DNA of 64,000 bases from Mesorhizobium sp. SOD10 (GTDB taxonomy: Bacteria > Pseudomonadota > Alphaproteobacteria > Rhizobiales > Rhizobiaceae): contig CCNA01000034.1 of assembly GCA_000824805.1 (NCBI GenBank), positions 992,001 to 1,056,000 of the forward strand. The letters run 5' to 3'. A program made the translations under genes and the position numbers. The notes under the pieces were generated by a model. The model was given only the letters and a program-made list of their open reading frames with translations, searched no databases and was not told the DNA's origin. Below, one piece after another: positions 25,495-35,052 of the stretch (positions within the stretch are counted from its first letter, which is position 1; every line of letters begins with the position of its first letter).

Positions 25495-26577
25495 TCAGTT
25501 GGTGATGCCGAGCTTTTTGCAGCCCTCGACGTAACGATCAACGCAGAGTTCCGCCGCCGTGTTGATCTTCTTGTCGATGATCTCGGCCTTGAGGTTCTCC
25601 TGCGTCACCACCGCAGGCGTGAAGAGCTGCGAGGGCGTGTCGTAGAGCGTCATCTCGGCTTTCGGCTTCTCGCCCGACAACAGCTTGACGGCAACGTTGG
25701 CCGCGGCGGCCGCAACGATCTCGCTCGGCTTGGAGATGGTGTTGTACTGGTCGCCGGCAATGATCAGCTGCAGGGCAGCGATGGTCGCGTCGTTGCCGGT
25801 CACCGGCGGAACCGGATCGACGCCGGCCGCCTTGAAGGCAGCGATCGCGCCGCCGCCGGTGCCGTCATTGGCGGCGACGACGCCGAGGATCTTGGTGCCG
25901 AAGCGGGTGATCTGGCCGCTCGCCCATTGCTGGGCCTTCGGCGGCGCCCATTCCGGTGTGTCGAACTCGGCCAGGATCGGGTAGCCGCTGTTGTCGAGGC
26001 CCTCATGGATGCCCTTCTTGATCAGCCCGGCGGCGGCATCGGTCGGCGAGCCGTTGATCTGCAGCAGGCCGCCGTTGGCCGGATCGACCTTGAGTGCCTT
26101 CAGATGCTCGACCAGGGAATCCGCGATCGCCTTGCCGATGCCTTCATTGTTGAAGGACACATAGAAATCGGCGGGCGCCGTCGGGATTGGCCGGTCATAA
26201 GCGATGACCTTGACGCCCTGGCTTTGCGCGAGCTTCACCAGCGAGGCGGCGGCGGTCGAATCGACCGGGTCGAGCACGATGGCCTTGGCGCCCTGCGAGA
26301 TTGCCGAATTGAACTGCTGCTGCTGGCGCGCGGCATCGGCATCGGCGTTCTGGTAGATCACCTTGCAGCCCGGGCAGAGCTTCTTCATCTCGGCGACGAA
26401 GCCGGGATAATCGTGCTGCTCGTAGCGGGTGGATGCCTGGTCGGGCATCAGGAAGGCAACCGTGGCGTCGGTGACCGTGTCGGCGAACGCCGCGGTGCTG
26501 CCGAGCAGCGAGACCGCGAAAACGGCCGCGATTGTCGACTTCAAGGCAAACGGCGATTTCCAAGCATGTCTGGTCAT
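25495..26577 (-). CDS. Sugar ABC transporter substrate-binding protein
   Basis: A 360-residue periplasmic protein of the ribose/xylose class (Peripla_BP_4). The signal peptide is residues 1-31 (MTRHAWKSPFALKSTIAAVF...AAFA) and the mature part starts DTVTDATVAFLMPDQAS. Ligand-domain motifs include NSAISQGAKAIVLDPVDS and VAANDGTGGGAIAAFKAAG. ATG at 26577 is preceded by GGAGACATTCG. It heads the ribitol-type operon, and the hairpin after it may boost its expression. The ligand is inferred from the dehydrogenase and kinase downstream. Confidence 0.9.
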   Translation of the reverse strand: MTRHAWKSPFALKSTIAAVFAVSLLGSTAAFADTVTDATVAFLMPDQASTRYEQHDYPGFVAEMKKLCPGCKVIYQNADADAARQQQQFNSAISQGAKAIVLDPVDSTAAASLVKLAQSQGVKVIAYDRPIPTAPADFYVSFNNEGIGKAIADSLVEHLKALKVDPANGGLLQINGSPTDAAAGLIKKGIHEGLDNSGYPILAEFDTPEWAPPKAQQWASGQITRFGTKILGVVAANDGTGGGAIAAFKAAGVDPVPPVTGNDATIAALQLIIAGDQYNTISKPSEIVAAAAANVAVKLLSGEKPKAEMTLYDTPSQLFTPAVVTQENLKAEIIDKKINTAAELCVDRYVEGCKKLGITN

Positions 26578-26799
26578 TCGAATGTCTCCGTTTCGAGAAA
26601 TGGTTTCACGAGGACCTGCGCGGTGGACGACGCGCCAGGCCTTGACTGCATGTCGAACCTGTTGAAAGGAGTATGATGGCGGCTGAGGATCATTAGATCC
26701 GATACCACGCAGACATCCTCCCGAACGTGCTGGATTTCGGCAAACGAACCCCAGCACAGGGTGCCCTGCACCCCGCGTCTTTCCTTCCCTAAGTGTTTC

Positions 26800-26850
26800 T
26801 TTGTTTGATGCATTTCCGGACGAAAATTCTTCAGACCGGAATGCTTTAGG
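26800..26850. repeat. Dispersed repeat, family B copy (diverged)
   Basis: On the complement, TAAAGCATTCCGGTCTGAAG, then TTTTCGTCCGGAAATGCATC and AAACAAAGAAA, matches in order the family-B element at 45961-46022. It lies between the AraC gene and the binding-protein promoter region. Confidence 0.5.
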
Positions 26851-26870
26851 CTCCTCCCGCTTCCTCCCTG

Positions 26871-27755
26871 TTAGGCGGCAATCTCCGCGTTGATGTTCTC
26901 AGCCAGCAAGGCCCTGAAGCGCGAAGGCGACATGCCTTTCTGCGCCAGGAACTGGCGATTGAAATTCGAGATGTTGTTGTAGCCGGCGGCGTAGCAGATC
27001 TCGGTGATGGACATCTGTGCCTCGCTCATCAAGAGCTGGCAGGCGAGGTTGATGCGCAGCCGGTTGACATACTGCACCAGTGCCATGCCGGTGTGGCGGC
27101 GGAAGCTGCGCGAGAAGGCGCTCGGGCTGCGCCCGGCGATCTCGGCGAGCGTGCCTTCGCTGAAGGGCTCGGTCAGGTGGCAATTGATATAGGCGAGCGC
27201 CTGGTTGATGCCGGCCGACATGAAACCCGAAGGGTCGGGCAGATAGCCGGCGCTGGCCAGGGTGCGGACGTCGCTGGCGCGGTTCAAGATGTCGAGCACG
27301 GCCATGAACAGCGACAGGCGGCGAACGCCTTGCGCCTCGGTCAGTTCCGCCAGCAGGGGCGCGGCCAGCTCGGCGGTCGCCGGCGAGAACAGCGCGCCGC
27401 GACGGCTGGTTTCGAGGATGCCCGCGCAGGCGGCAAGCTCGGGCAAGGCGGCGGAAGCGCCGGCGATGAATTCTTCCGAGAACTGGACGACGCGGCCGCG
27501 CAGCGGCACGGTCTCGCCCGGCGGCACGTCGCTGACCCAGTTGTGCGGCAGATTAGGCCCGGTGAGCACCAGATTGCCCGGCTCGAACTCACCGATGAAG
27601 TCGCCGACGAAATAACGGCCAGTGGTGGCGACGACCAGATGCAGCTCGTATTCGGGATGGAAGTGCCAGCGGACAGTGCGGAAAGGATAGCCGTGGGCCC
27701 AGGCCTTGAACGACTCTCCCTGTCTGATCTGGACTACTTCCAGGTCCGGATTCAT
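26871..27755 (-). CDS. AraC family transcriptional regulator of the ribitol-type operon
   Basis: A 294-residue AraC/XylS regulator. The N-terminal cupin-like sensor (WHFHPEYELHLVVATTGRYFVGDF, 30-53) binds the inducer; the C-terminal ~100 residues hold two helix-turn-helix units, ending in the family signature SITEICYAAGYNNISNFNRQFLAQKGMSPSRFR. It is on the same strand as, and 293 bases upstream of, the binding-protein gene, so it is the likely activator of the operon. The effector is unproven. Confidence 0.9.
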   Translation of the reverse strand: MNPDLEVVQIRQGESFKAWAHGYPFRTVRWHFHPEYELHLVVATTGRYFVGDFIGEFEPGNLVLTGPNLPHNWVSDVPPGETVPLRGRVVQFSEEFIAGASAALPELAACAGILETSRRGALFSPATAELAAPLLAELTEAQGVRRLSLFMAVLDILNRASDVRTLASAGYLPDPSGFMSAGINQALAYINCHLTEPFSEGTLAEIAGRSPSAFSRSFRRHTGMALVQYVNRLRINLACQLLMSEAQMSITEICYAAGYNNISNFNRQFLAQKGMSPSRFRALLAENINAEIAA

Positions 27756-28005
27756 GTTCGTTTTCCTCCCGCGCGGGTCCGGTCTTGTGACCGGTTGCTG
27801 CGCTTCGTTCGGCGGACCCGTGTATTCCCACTGGCCGCCGCGATTGAAAGCTTAGGCGGCAATTGAAGCGCCTGCCACCACGGCTTGTCCACCCGACCGA
27901 TACTTTTTTGACGTTTTGGAGCAGACCGGAGCAAGCCGATGTTGTGAAGCACTTCTTTAACCATAGCGGTTCAGGATCGTCCTCTGGTCAGTGGGGACAC
28001 CCTGA

Positions 28006-29166
28006 TTGAAAAAGCCGGCGCGCCCTCTTCGCCGCCTGGCGCTTCTCGCTGCGGCGGTTGCGCTGGGCACGGCGGCAAAGGCCTCGGATTTCTCCGAGCC
28101 GTGGAAGAATGCCGACCGCCCTCTGGTGATCGACGCGTACGAATACAATTCCATCGACTGGCAGCAGCTCGTCACCGACAAGCGCGTCGTCGGCTTCATC
28201 AACAAGGCGTCCGATGGGTTGCCGCCGCCCTATTTCTGCTTCGGCAGCGAGGTCGACGTCAAACTGTGCAAAACGCTGTGGAAGCGCCATGCGGTGACGC
28301 GCGAATTGTTCCAGACGCGCAAGGTCGTGGCCAAGGCGCTTGGCCTGAAATGGGGCGCCTATCACCTCGCCAGGCCCGGCAATCCGGTCGAGCAGGCCAA
28401 TAATTTCATCGATTTCGCGGAACCGGCGCCGGATGAGCTGATGGCTCTCGACATCGAAGGCATCGATCCAACGCAATGGATGTCGCTGGAGGACGCCGAG
28501 GAATTCGTGCGCCAGGTGCATCGCCGCCTCGGCCGCTTCCCGGTCCTCTATGTCAACGGCAAGACAGCCCAATATATCGCCGACAACCGCTACCAGTATC
28601 GGCTGCTGTCGCGGCTGCCGCTCTGGTATGCGCGCTATAAGCCCGACATCGACGTGCATTTCCCGATGGGCAACTGGCAGGGCTATACGCTCTGGCAATT
28701 TTCGGCACAGGCCAATTGCGGCCGCCGCTCCTGTCCCTACCGGGTGCCGGGCACGCCCGACGACATCGACGTCAGTGTCGCGCCGATGAGCGCCGACGAG
28801 CTGCGCCGGCAATGGGCCTTTGGCGGGCTGCTCGACGTGCCGTCCGACTATCTCGCCTCGATCCCGGTGCCGATACCGCGCGAGGCAGCGCTCGCCGGGA
28901 AGATCACCATCACCTATGCCGACGTGGCGACGCCGCCGACCTTCGAGGAGATGGTGGCCGTGCTCGGCGCGCGTTGGGAAAGATTCCGCGACGGGTTCCG
29001 CATGCCGGTGGTGAAGACGGTGCCGCGGCGTGCCATCTTCGGCATCGTGCAATATGTCGCCTGGCAGCGCTCCGGACAGCGCACGCCCGAGCAGATCGAC
29101 GCGGCCTTTGCCGCGGCCGATCCGGTCAGCACCGCCTCGACCGGGCTCGACAGCGCCAAGCGCTGA
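28006..29166 (+). CDS. Glycoside hydrolase family 25 (lysozyme M1-like) protein
   Basis: A 386-residue exported muramidase-like protein. A basic n-region and hydrophobic segment (KKPARPLRRLALLAAAVALGTAAKA) form a signal peptide ending near residue 27. The GH25 fold follows: VIDAYEYNSIDWQQL, GAYHLARPGNPVEQANNFI and the DxE pair in LMALDIEGID (near 147-156), then WQGYTLWQFS. GH25 enzymes cleave peptidoglycan between MurNAc and GlcNAc. The start is TTG at 28006; no ATG exists before the catalytic region. An extra ~130-residue C-terminal part has no recognised domain. Confidence 0.82.
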   Translation: MKKPARPLRRLALLAAAVALGTAAKASDFSEPWKNADRPLVIDAYEYNSIDWQQLVTDKRVVGFINKASDGLPPPYFCFGSEVDVKLCKTLWKRHAVTRELFQTRKVVAKALGLKWGAYHLARPGNPVEQANNFIDFAEPAPDELMALDIEGIDPTQWMSLEDAEEFVRQVHRRLGRFPVLYVNGKTAQYIADNRYQYRLLSRLPLWYARYKPDIDVHFPMGNWQGYTLWQFSAQANCGRRSCPYRVPGTPDDIDVSVAPMSADELRRQWAFGGLLDVPSDYLASIPVPIPREAALAGKITITYADVATPPTFEEMVAVLGARWERFRDGFRMPVVKTVPRRAIFGIVQYVAWQRSGQRTPEQIDAAFAAADPVSTASTGLDSAKR

Positions 29167-29190
29167 CCTCTTCCAAAAGCTTTGAAGCCA

Positions 29191-30066
29191 TCAGCGATGA
29201 TTGCCGAGGCTGGCATACATGCCGGTGGTGCGGAACTGCGTCGGGTTGATGCCGTAGCAGCGGCGGAAGACCTTGGAGAAGTAGTTCGCATCCTCGAAGC
29301 CGCACAACACCGCGACCTCCTTCACCGGCAGGAAATCCGCCTTGGTGAGCAGCTTCGCCGCGCGCTGCAGGCGCTGCTGCAGGACGAATTCGGCCGGCGG
29401 CAGTCCTTCGCTCTCGGCAAAGCAGCGCGAGAAATGGGCGCGGCTGAGGCCGCTGATCTCGACAAGCTCCGCCACAGGCAGCGGCCTGTCGAGATTGGCG
29501 TTGATGTGGTCGATGACAGGCTGCATGGCGCTCTGCTTCTCGGCGAAGGCATGCGAGCCGAAGACATCGTCATAGAGCGCCATCGCCGCCTCATAGGCGA
29601 TCGCCGAGGCAGCGCCCGGCGAAGCGGCGCCCTTGATCAGCCGCAGGCTGCAATCGGCAAGGTGATCGATGGTCGCCGGCTGCAGCCGGAACACCGGGCC
29701 CGAGACGCTCAGGATCGACTTGTGGATGCGCAGCGCCTCCTCGCCATTCATCGAGATCCAGAAATATTCCCAGCGATCGCCCTTGGCCAACCAGTAGCGG
29801 TGATTGTGCGGCACCAGAACCAGCAGCGTGTCGTTCGCCTGCAGGCGATAGTTGCGGCTCTCGTAGCGCAGCTGACCGGTGCCGCTGATCGTGTGCTGGA
29901 GGACGGTGAACGGCGTCTGGCCGCGCTTTCGCCCGTCCCAGTCGTAGGTTTCGTCCTCGCGCAGCTCGTAGCCCGTGCTGGTCGGCATGGCATGCAGGCG
30001 CTGGCGGCCGCGCGGCAGCGAGATCGTCCGCATCAGCTTTCCATTGGCGATCAGGTCCCGCAGCAC
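29191..30066 (-). CDS. agpT: AraC family activator of alpha-galactoside utilisation
   Basis: A 291-residue AraC regulator with an N-terminal sensor (TPFTVLQHTISGTGQLRYESRNYRLQ) and a C-terminal DNA-binding domain ending VKEVAVLCGFEDANYFSKVFRRCYGINPTQFR. GTG at 30066 has GAGGG 7 bases upstream; ATG at 30033 is a possible alternative. It is divergent from agaL1 in the arrangement of S. meliloti agpT, which controls the alpha-galactoside genes, and I assign the symbol by that synteny. Confidence 0.82.
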   Translation of the reverse strand: MLRDLIANGKLMRTISLPRGRQRLHAMPTSTGYELREDETYDWDGRKRGQTPFTVLQHTISGTGQLRYESRNYRLQANDTLLVLVPHNHRYWLAKGDRWEYFWISMNGEEALRIHKSILSVSGPVFRLQPATIDHLADCSLRLIKGAASPGAASAIAYEAAMALYDDVFGSHAFAEKQSAMQPVIDHINANLDRPLPVAELVEISGLSRAHFSRCFAESEGLPPAEFVLQQRLQRAAKLLTKADFLPVKEVAVLCGFEDANYFSKVFRRCYGINPTQFRTTGMYASLGNHR

Positions 30067-30082
30067 AAAATTACCCTCGAAA

Positions 30083-30125
30083 GCATAATCCTTCTCTGGC
30101 CGCGCCGGCGAATAAGCGCATAATC
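30083..30125. promoter_or_regulatory. Direct repeats GCATAATC in agpT-agaL1 intergenic region
   Basis: GCATAATC occurs at 30083-30090 and 30118-30125 in the same orientation, 35 bases apart, in the 215-bp divergent region. AraC-type activators bind direct repeats, so these are candidate half-sites for AgpT. The evidence is position and repetition only. Confidence 0.35.
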
Positions 30126-30281
30126 AGGCCCTCAAGAACGCGAAAGCCCCGCGGTCGAGGAGCGGGCGGGAGGAGAAAAAGCCGGATTTTTCGGCTTTGA
30201 ATGGCATGCGCGCTGCTGCGTGCGGCCATATCCTCCTCCGTTGCTCCTTGCCTAGCATTCGAACGGATCGAGGTGAAGGTG

Positions 30282-31748
30282 ATGAGTTTCAAAATCGCTA
30301 TTATCGGCGCCGGCAGCGTCGGCTTCACCAAGAAGCTGTTCACCGACATCCTCTGCGTGCCGGAATTCAAGGACATCGAATTCGCGCTGACCGATGTCAG
30401 TGCGCACAATCTCGGCATGATCAAGGCGATCCTCGACCGGATCGTCGAGGCGAACAAATTGCCGACGAAAGTGACGGCGACCACGAACCGCCGCGAGGCG
30501 CTGGAGGGCGCGCGCTACATCATCAGCTGCGTGCGCGTCGGCGGGCTCGAAGCCTATGCCGACGACATCCGTATCCCGCTGAAATATGGCATCGACCAAT
30601 GCGTCGGCGACACGATCTGCGCCGGCGGCATCCTCTACGGCCAGCGCAACATCCCGGTGATCCTCGACTTCTGCAAGGATATTCGCGAGGTCGCGGCAAC
30701 CGGCGCCAAGTTCCTCAACTACGCCAACCCGATGGCGATGAACACCTGGGCCGCGCTCGAATACGGCAAGGTCGACACGGTCGGGCTCTGTCACGGCGTC
30801 CAGCACGGCGCCGAGCAGATCGCCGAGGTGCTCGGTGCGAAGTCGCCAAGCGAGCTCGACTATGTCTGTTCCGGCATCAACCACCAGACCTGGTTCATCG
30901 AGCTCAGGCTGAACGGCCGGACGATCGGCAAGGACGAGCTGGTCGCCGCCTTCGAGGCGCACCCGGTCTATTCGAAGCAGGAGAAGCTGCGCATCGACGT
31001 GCTGAAGCGCTTCGGCGTCTATTCGACCGAAAGCAACGGACATCTTTCCGAATATCTGCCCTGGTACCGCAAGCGCCCCGAGGAGATCACACGCTGGATC
31101 GACATGTCCGACTGGATCCATGGCGAGACCGGCGGCTATCTGCGCTACTCGACCGAGACCCGCAACTGGTTCGAGACGGAATATCCGCAATTCCTCGAAG
31201 CGGCCTCGAAGCCGATCGACCCGGCAAAGCGCTCCAACGAGCATGCCAGCCACATCCTCGAAGCGCTGGAGACCAACCGCGTCTATCGCGGCCACTTCAA
31301 CGTCAAGAACAACGGCGTGATCACCAACCTGCCGCAGGACGCCATCATCGAATCGCCCGGCTTCGTCGACCGTTTCGGCATCAACATGGCGGCCGGCATC
31401 ACGCTGCCGGAGGCGTGCGCGGCCACCTGCATGGCCTCGATCAATGTCCAGCGCATGTCGGTGCACGCCGCGATCGCCGGCGATATAGACCTGTTGAAAC
31501 TCGCCGTGCTGCACGACCCTCTGGTGGGTGCCGTGTCGACTCCGGAGGAGGTCTGGCAGATGGTGGACGAGATGGTCGTCGCCCAGGCGCAGTGGTTGCC
31601 GCAATATGCGCATGCCGTTCCCGCCGCGAAGGAGCGGCTTTCGAAATCCAAGGTCAAGACCCGCGAATGGGCGGGTGCCGCGCGGCGTAGCGTGCGCTCG
31701 ATCGAGGAATTGCGCGCTGAAAAGGCGGCACTCAAACAGGCCGGCTGA
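30282..31748 (+). CDS. agaL1: Alpha-galactosidase, glycoside hydrolase family 4
   Basis: A 488-residue NAD- and Mn-dependent GH4 enzyme that hydrolyses alpha-galactosides such as melibiose and raffinose in the cytoplasm. The Rossmann motif is IAIIGAGSVGFTKKL (5-19); metal and substrate residues lie in NYANPMAMNTW, the Cys of GLCHGVQ and the His of GINHQTWF. ATG at 30282 (MSFKIAIIG) follows GGTGAAGGTG. It is the first gene of the agp operon; a second, distinct GH4 gene closes the operon. Confidence 0.93.
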   Translation: MSFKIAIIGAGSVGFTKKLFTDILCVPEFKDIEFALTDVSAHNLGMIKAILDRIVEANKLPTKVTATTNRREALEGARYIISCVRVGGLEAYADDIRIPLKYGIDQCVGDTICAGGILYGQRNIPVILDFCKDIREVAATGAKFLNYANPMAMNTWAALEYGKVDTVGLCHGVQHGAEQIAEVLGAKSPSELDYVCSGINHQTWFIELRLNGRTIGKDELVAAFEAHPVYSKQEKLRIDVLKRFGVYSTESNGHLSEYLPWYRKRPEEITRWIDMSDWIHGETGGYLRYSTETRNWFETEYPQFLEAASKPIDPAKRSNEHASHILEALETNRVYRGHFNVKNNGVITNLPQDAIIESPGFVDRFGINMAAGITLPEACAATCMASINVQRMSVHAAIAGDIDLLKLAVLHDPLVGAVSTPEEVWQMVDEMVVAQAQWLPQYAHAVPAAKERLSKSKVKTREWAGAARRSVRSIEELRAEKAALKQAG

Positions 31749-31854
31749 TGTCGCCGGCAGGCAGGCGGACATGCAGGGGGCGCGTCCGCCGGATCAGCCG
31801 TCCAGAAACAAGAGGCGGGCAGCAGCAGGCGTCCAAAACAACTGGGAGGAGACG

Positions 31855-33933
31855 ATGAGGACCTTACGCAGACTTGGCTTTGCCGCCGGACTGGCGATGA
31901 GCGTTGCCATTCCGGCATACGCCTTCGCATCCGAGCCGACGATCCCGCCTGAGCCGGCGGCGTTTCCGGCCGAAGGCAAGATCCACTATGTGGCGCGCGA
32001 CTCCATCCTGGAGTTCAAGGCGCTGCCCGAATATCACGAGCCGGACTGGGTGACAGAGAAATACGTCAAGACCGGCAAGCTGCCGCCGGTCAAGGACCGG
32101 CTGCCCAAGGAGCCGCTGGTCTTCAAGACCGCCAACATGCCCGACGGCATCGGCGTCTATGGCGATACGATGCGCCATGTCATCGGCGGCCGGCCGGAGG
32201 GCTGGAACTACGGCGCCGGCCAGACGCAAGGCTGGGGCGGCATCGACATCGGGCTCTCCGAATGCCTGACGCGCACCGCACCGCTGTTCCAGGTCGAGGC
32301 GAAGGATACCGAGCCGCTGCCGAACCTCGCCAAGAGCTGGGAGTGGTCGAAGGACGGCCACAAGCTGACCATGCATCTGATCGAAGGCGCCAAATGGTCC
32401 GACGGCGTCCCGTTCAATGCCGACGACGTCATGTTCTACTGGGACGACGAGGTCGTCGATCCGAACGTCTCGCCGCTGAACGGCGCGACCCCGGAAACCT
32501 TCGGTGTCGGCACGACGCTGAAGAAGATCGACGATTACACCGTCGAGTGGACCTTCAAGGAGGCGTTCCCGCGGCAATATCTCTACGCAATGGCCTACGG
32601 CACGTTCTGCCCCGGTCCGTCGCATATCCTGAAGCCTCAGCATCCGAAATATTCGAAGAACACCTACGACCAGTTCAAGAACGCCTTCCCGCCGGAATAT
32701 ATGAACATGCCGGTGATGGGCGCCTGGGTGCCGGTCGAATATAGGCCGGACGACATCATCGTGATGCGCCGCAATCCCTATTATTGGAAGGTCGACGAGA
32801 AAGGCAACCAGCTGCCCTACCTCAACGAGCTGCAATACAAGCTCTCGACCTGGGCCGACCGCGACGTCCAGGCGGTGGCGGGCTCGGGCGACTTCTCCAA
32901 CCTCGAGCAGCCCGAGAATTTCGTTGCCTCGCTGAAGCGCGCTGCCGACCCGAACGCGCCGGCGCGCCTTGCCTTCGGCCCGCGCCTCATCGGCTACAAT
33001 CTGCGCATGAATTTTTCCGCCAATGGCTGGGGCAACCCGGACGAGCGCGGCCAGGCGATCCGCGAGTTGAACCGCAACGAGGACTTCCGCAAGGCCGTCA
33101 CCATGGCGCTCGACCGCAAGGCGCTGGGCGACTCGCTGGTCAAGGGACCGTTTACCGCCATCTATCCCGGCGGCTTCTCCTCGGGCACTAGCTTCTACGA
33201 CCGCAAATCGACCGTCTACTATCCCTTCGACCTCGAGGGGGCCAAGGCCTTGCTCGCCAAGGCCGGTCTCAAGGACACTGACGGCGACGGCATCGTTAAT
33301 TTCCCGGCCGGCACCGCCGGCGGCAAGGATGTCGAGATCGTGATGCTGGTCAACAACGACTACACCACCGACAAGAGCCTTGCCGAAGGCGTTGTCGCGC
33401 AGATGGAAAAGCTGGGGATCAGGGTCGTGCTCAACGGGCTCAACGGCACCCAGCGTGACGCCACGCAATATTCCGGCCGCTTCGACTGGCTGATCCGGCG
33501 CAACGATCAGGAGCTGACCTCGGTCGTGCAGAACACCGAGCAGCTCGCGCCGGTCGGCCCGAAGACCAGCTGGAACCACCGGGCGCCGGAAAGCGGCGAG
33601 GTCGACATGATGCCCTTCGAGAAGGACCTCGTCGACATCGTCAACAAGTTCGTGTCGACGCAGGACAACGACCAGCGCGCCGAGCTGATGAAGAAGTTCC
33701 AGAAGATCTCGACCGAGCATGTCTATAATGTCGGCCTGACGGAATATCCGGGCGCGCTGATCGTCAACAAGCGCTTTTCCAACATCCCGCAAGGTACGCC
33801 GATCTTCATGTTCAACTGGGCCGAGGACTCGATCATCCGCGAGCGCGTCTTCGTCAAGGCGGACAAACAGGCCAAGTACGAACTCTTCCCCGAGGAGCTT
33901 CCCGGCAAGCCCGGAGACAAGGGCCCGATGTAA
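31855..33933 (+). CDS. agpA: Alpha-galactoside ABC transporter substrate-binding protein (SBP family 5)
   Basis: A 692-residue periplasmic binding protein of the peptide/nickel class used here for sugars, like S. meliloti AgpA. The signal peptide is residues 1-25 (MRTLRRLGFAAGLAMSVAIP...), and the family-5 core reads PNLAKSWEWSKDGHKLTMHLIEGAKWSDGVPFNADDV. It is larger than ordinary SBP5 proteins (~530), with an N-terminal Pro-rich extension. GGGAGGAG precedes the ATG. AgpA binds raffinose-type sugars in S. meliloti. A perfect hairpin follows the gene. Confidence 0.92.
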   Translation: MRTLRRLGFAAGLAMSVAIPAYAFASEPTIPPEPAAFPAEGKIHYVARDSILEFKALPEYHEPDWVTEKYVKTGKLPPVKDRLPKEPLVFKTANMPDGIGVYGDTMRHVIGGRPEGWNYGAGQTQGWGGIDIGLSECLTRTAPLFQVEAKDTEPLPNLAKSWEWSKDGHKLTMHLIEGAKWSDGVPFNADDVMFYWDDEVVDPNVSPLNGATPETFGVGTTLKKIDDYTVEWTFKEAFPRQYLYAMAYGTFCPGPSHILKPQHPKYSKNTYDQFKNAFPPEYMNMPVMGAWVPVEYRPDDIIVMRRNPYYWKVDEKGNQLPYLNELQYKLSTWADRDVQAVAGSGDFSNLEQPENFVASLKRAADPNAPARLAFGPRLIGYNLRMNFSANGWGNPDERGQAIRELNRNEDFRKAVTMALDRKALGDSLVKGPFTAIYPGGFSSGTSFYDRKSTVYYPFDLEGAKALLAKAGLKDTDGDGIVNFPAGTAGGKDVEIVMLVNNDYTTDKSLAEGVVAQMEKLGIRVVLNGLNGTQRDATQYSGRFDWLIRRNDQELTSVVQNTEQLAPVGPKTSWNHRAPESGEVDMMPFEKDLVDIVNKFVSTQDNDQRAELMKKFQKISTEHVYNVGLTEYPGALIVNKRFSNIPQGTPIFMFNWAEDSIIRERVFVKADKQAKYELFPEELPGKPGDKGPM

Positions 33934-33957
33934 GGTTTACCTCCCCTGACCGAGGAA

Positions 33958-33983
33958 CCCGGCCGCGCCGCGGCGCGGCCGGG
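33958..33983. terminator. Perfect GC palindrome between agpA and agpB
   Basis: A 26-bp perfect palindrome (CCCGGCCGCGCCG and its complement) lies 25 bases after agpA's stop and 61 before agpB's start. There is no T-run. As in the ribitol-type operon, the position right after the binding-protein gene suggests mRNA stabilisation or partial attenuation. Confidence 0.7.
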
Positions 33984-34044
33984 TCAGACCAAACCTGCGA
34001 ACGCTCCGCACTGGAGCGACCGGCAAGAAGGAAGCGGACCGCCC

Positions 34045-35052
34045 ATGCTGCGATTCCTGATCATGCGCATAGCGTCGGCGATCCCCGTGCTTGCCATTCT
34101 GAGCCTCGTCACCTTCGCCATCATCCAGGCGCCGCCTGGCGACTATGCGGACTACATAAGATCGCAGCTGATCAACCAGGGCGGCGCCTCCTACGCCGAG
34201 GCCGAAGCACAGGCACAGGCCTATCGGAAGGAACACGGCCTCGATAAGCCGCTGCCCATCCAGTACCTCAACTGGATCGGCGGCATCGTCACCCGCGGCG
34301 ATTTCGGCTACAGCCTCTACTATAACAAGCCGGTGGCCGATGTGGTCGGCGAGCGGCTGCCGCGCACGCTGCTGCTTGCGCTGGTCTGCCACCTGCTCGC
34401 CTCGGTGCTCGGCATCACCTTCGGGATATGGGCGGCGACGAGGCAGTATAGCTGGATCGATTCGACACTTTCGGCGATCTCGTTCCTCGGCATGACGGTG
34501 CCGCGCTTCCTGATGGCGCTGATCATCGTCTATCTGCTGGTTTTCCAGTTCAACGTGTCGGAGATCGGCTCGTTCTTCTCGCCGCAATATGGCGGCGCGC
34601 CGTGGTCGTGGGCGAAATTCGTCGACCTGCTCAAGCACGTCTGGCCGGTGGTGGCGATCGCGACCTTCGGCGGCCTCGCCTATAACATGCGCGTCATGCG
34701 CGGGAATCTGCTCGACACGCTGAACATGCAATATGTCGAGACGGCCAAGGCCAAAGGCCTGACCGGCGGCGCGGTGGTGATGCGGCACGCCGTGCCCAAC
34801 GCGCTGCACCCGCTGGTCATGTATCAAGGCGTGGTGCTGCCCTATATGCTCACCGGCGAGATCGAAACGGCAATCATCTTCGCGCTGCCGACCGTCGGGC
34901 CGGCGATCGTCGGCTCGATGGCGGTGGGCGACGTCTATGTCACCGCAACCTTCATGATGGTGTTGTCGGCGACACTGATCGTCGGCAACATCATTGCCGA
35001 CATGCTGCTCGTGCTGCTCGATCCCCGCATTCGCCAGTTCGGGGGGCGCTAG
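34045..35052 (+). CDS. agpB: Alpha-galactoside ABC transporter permease (DppB-like)
   Basis: A 335-residue inner-membrane permease of the DppB/OppB class. It has a first transmembrane span at residues 5-30, a periplasmic loop, then five spans; the cytoplasmic EAA-type loop is YVETAKAKGLTGGAVVMRHAVPNALHPLV (near 230-258). It contacts the AgpD ATPase. Its TAG stop is followed immediately by agpC's ATG, so the two permeases are translated together. Confidence 0.92.
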   Translation: MLRFLIMRIASAIPVLAILSLVTFAIIQAPPGDYADYIRSQLINQGGASYAEAEAQAQAYRKEHGLDKPLPIQYLNWIGGIVTRGDFGYSLYYNKPVADVVGERLPRTLLLALVCHLLASVLGITFGIWAATRQYSWIDSTLSAISFLGMTVPRFLMALIIVYLLVFQFNVSEIGSFFSPQYGGAPWSWAKFVDLLKHVWPVVAIATFGGLAYNMRVMRGNLLDTLNMQYVETAKAKGLTGGAVVMRHAVPNALHPLVMYQGVVLPYMLTGEIETAIIFALPTVGPAIVGSMAVGDVYVTATFMMVLSATLIVGNIIADMLLVLLDPRIRQFGGR

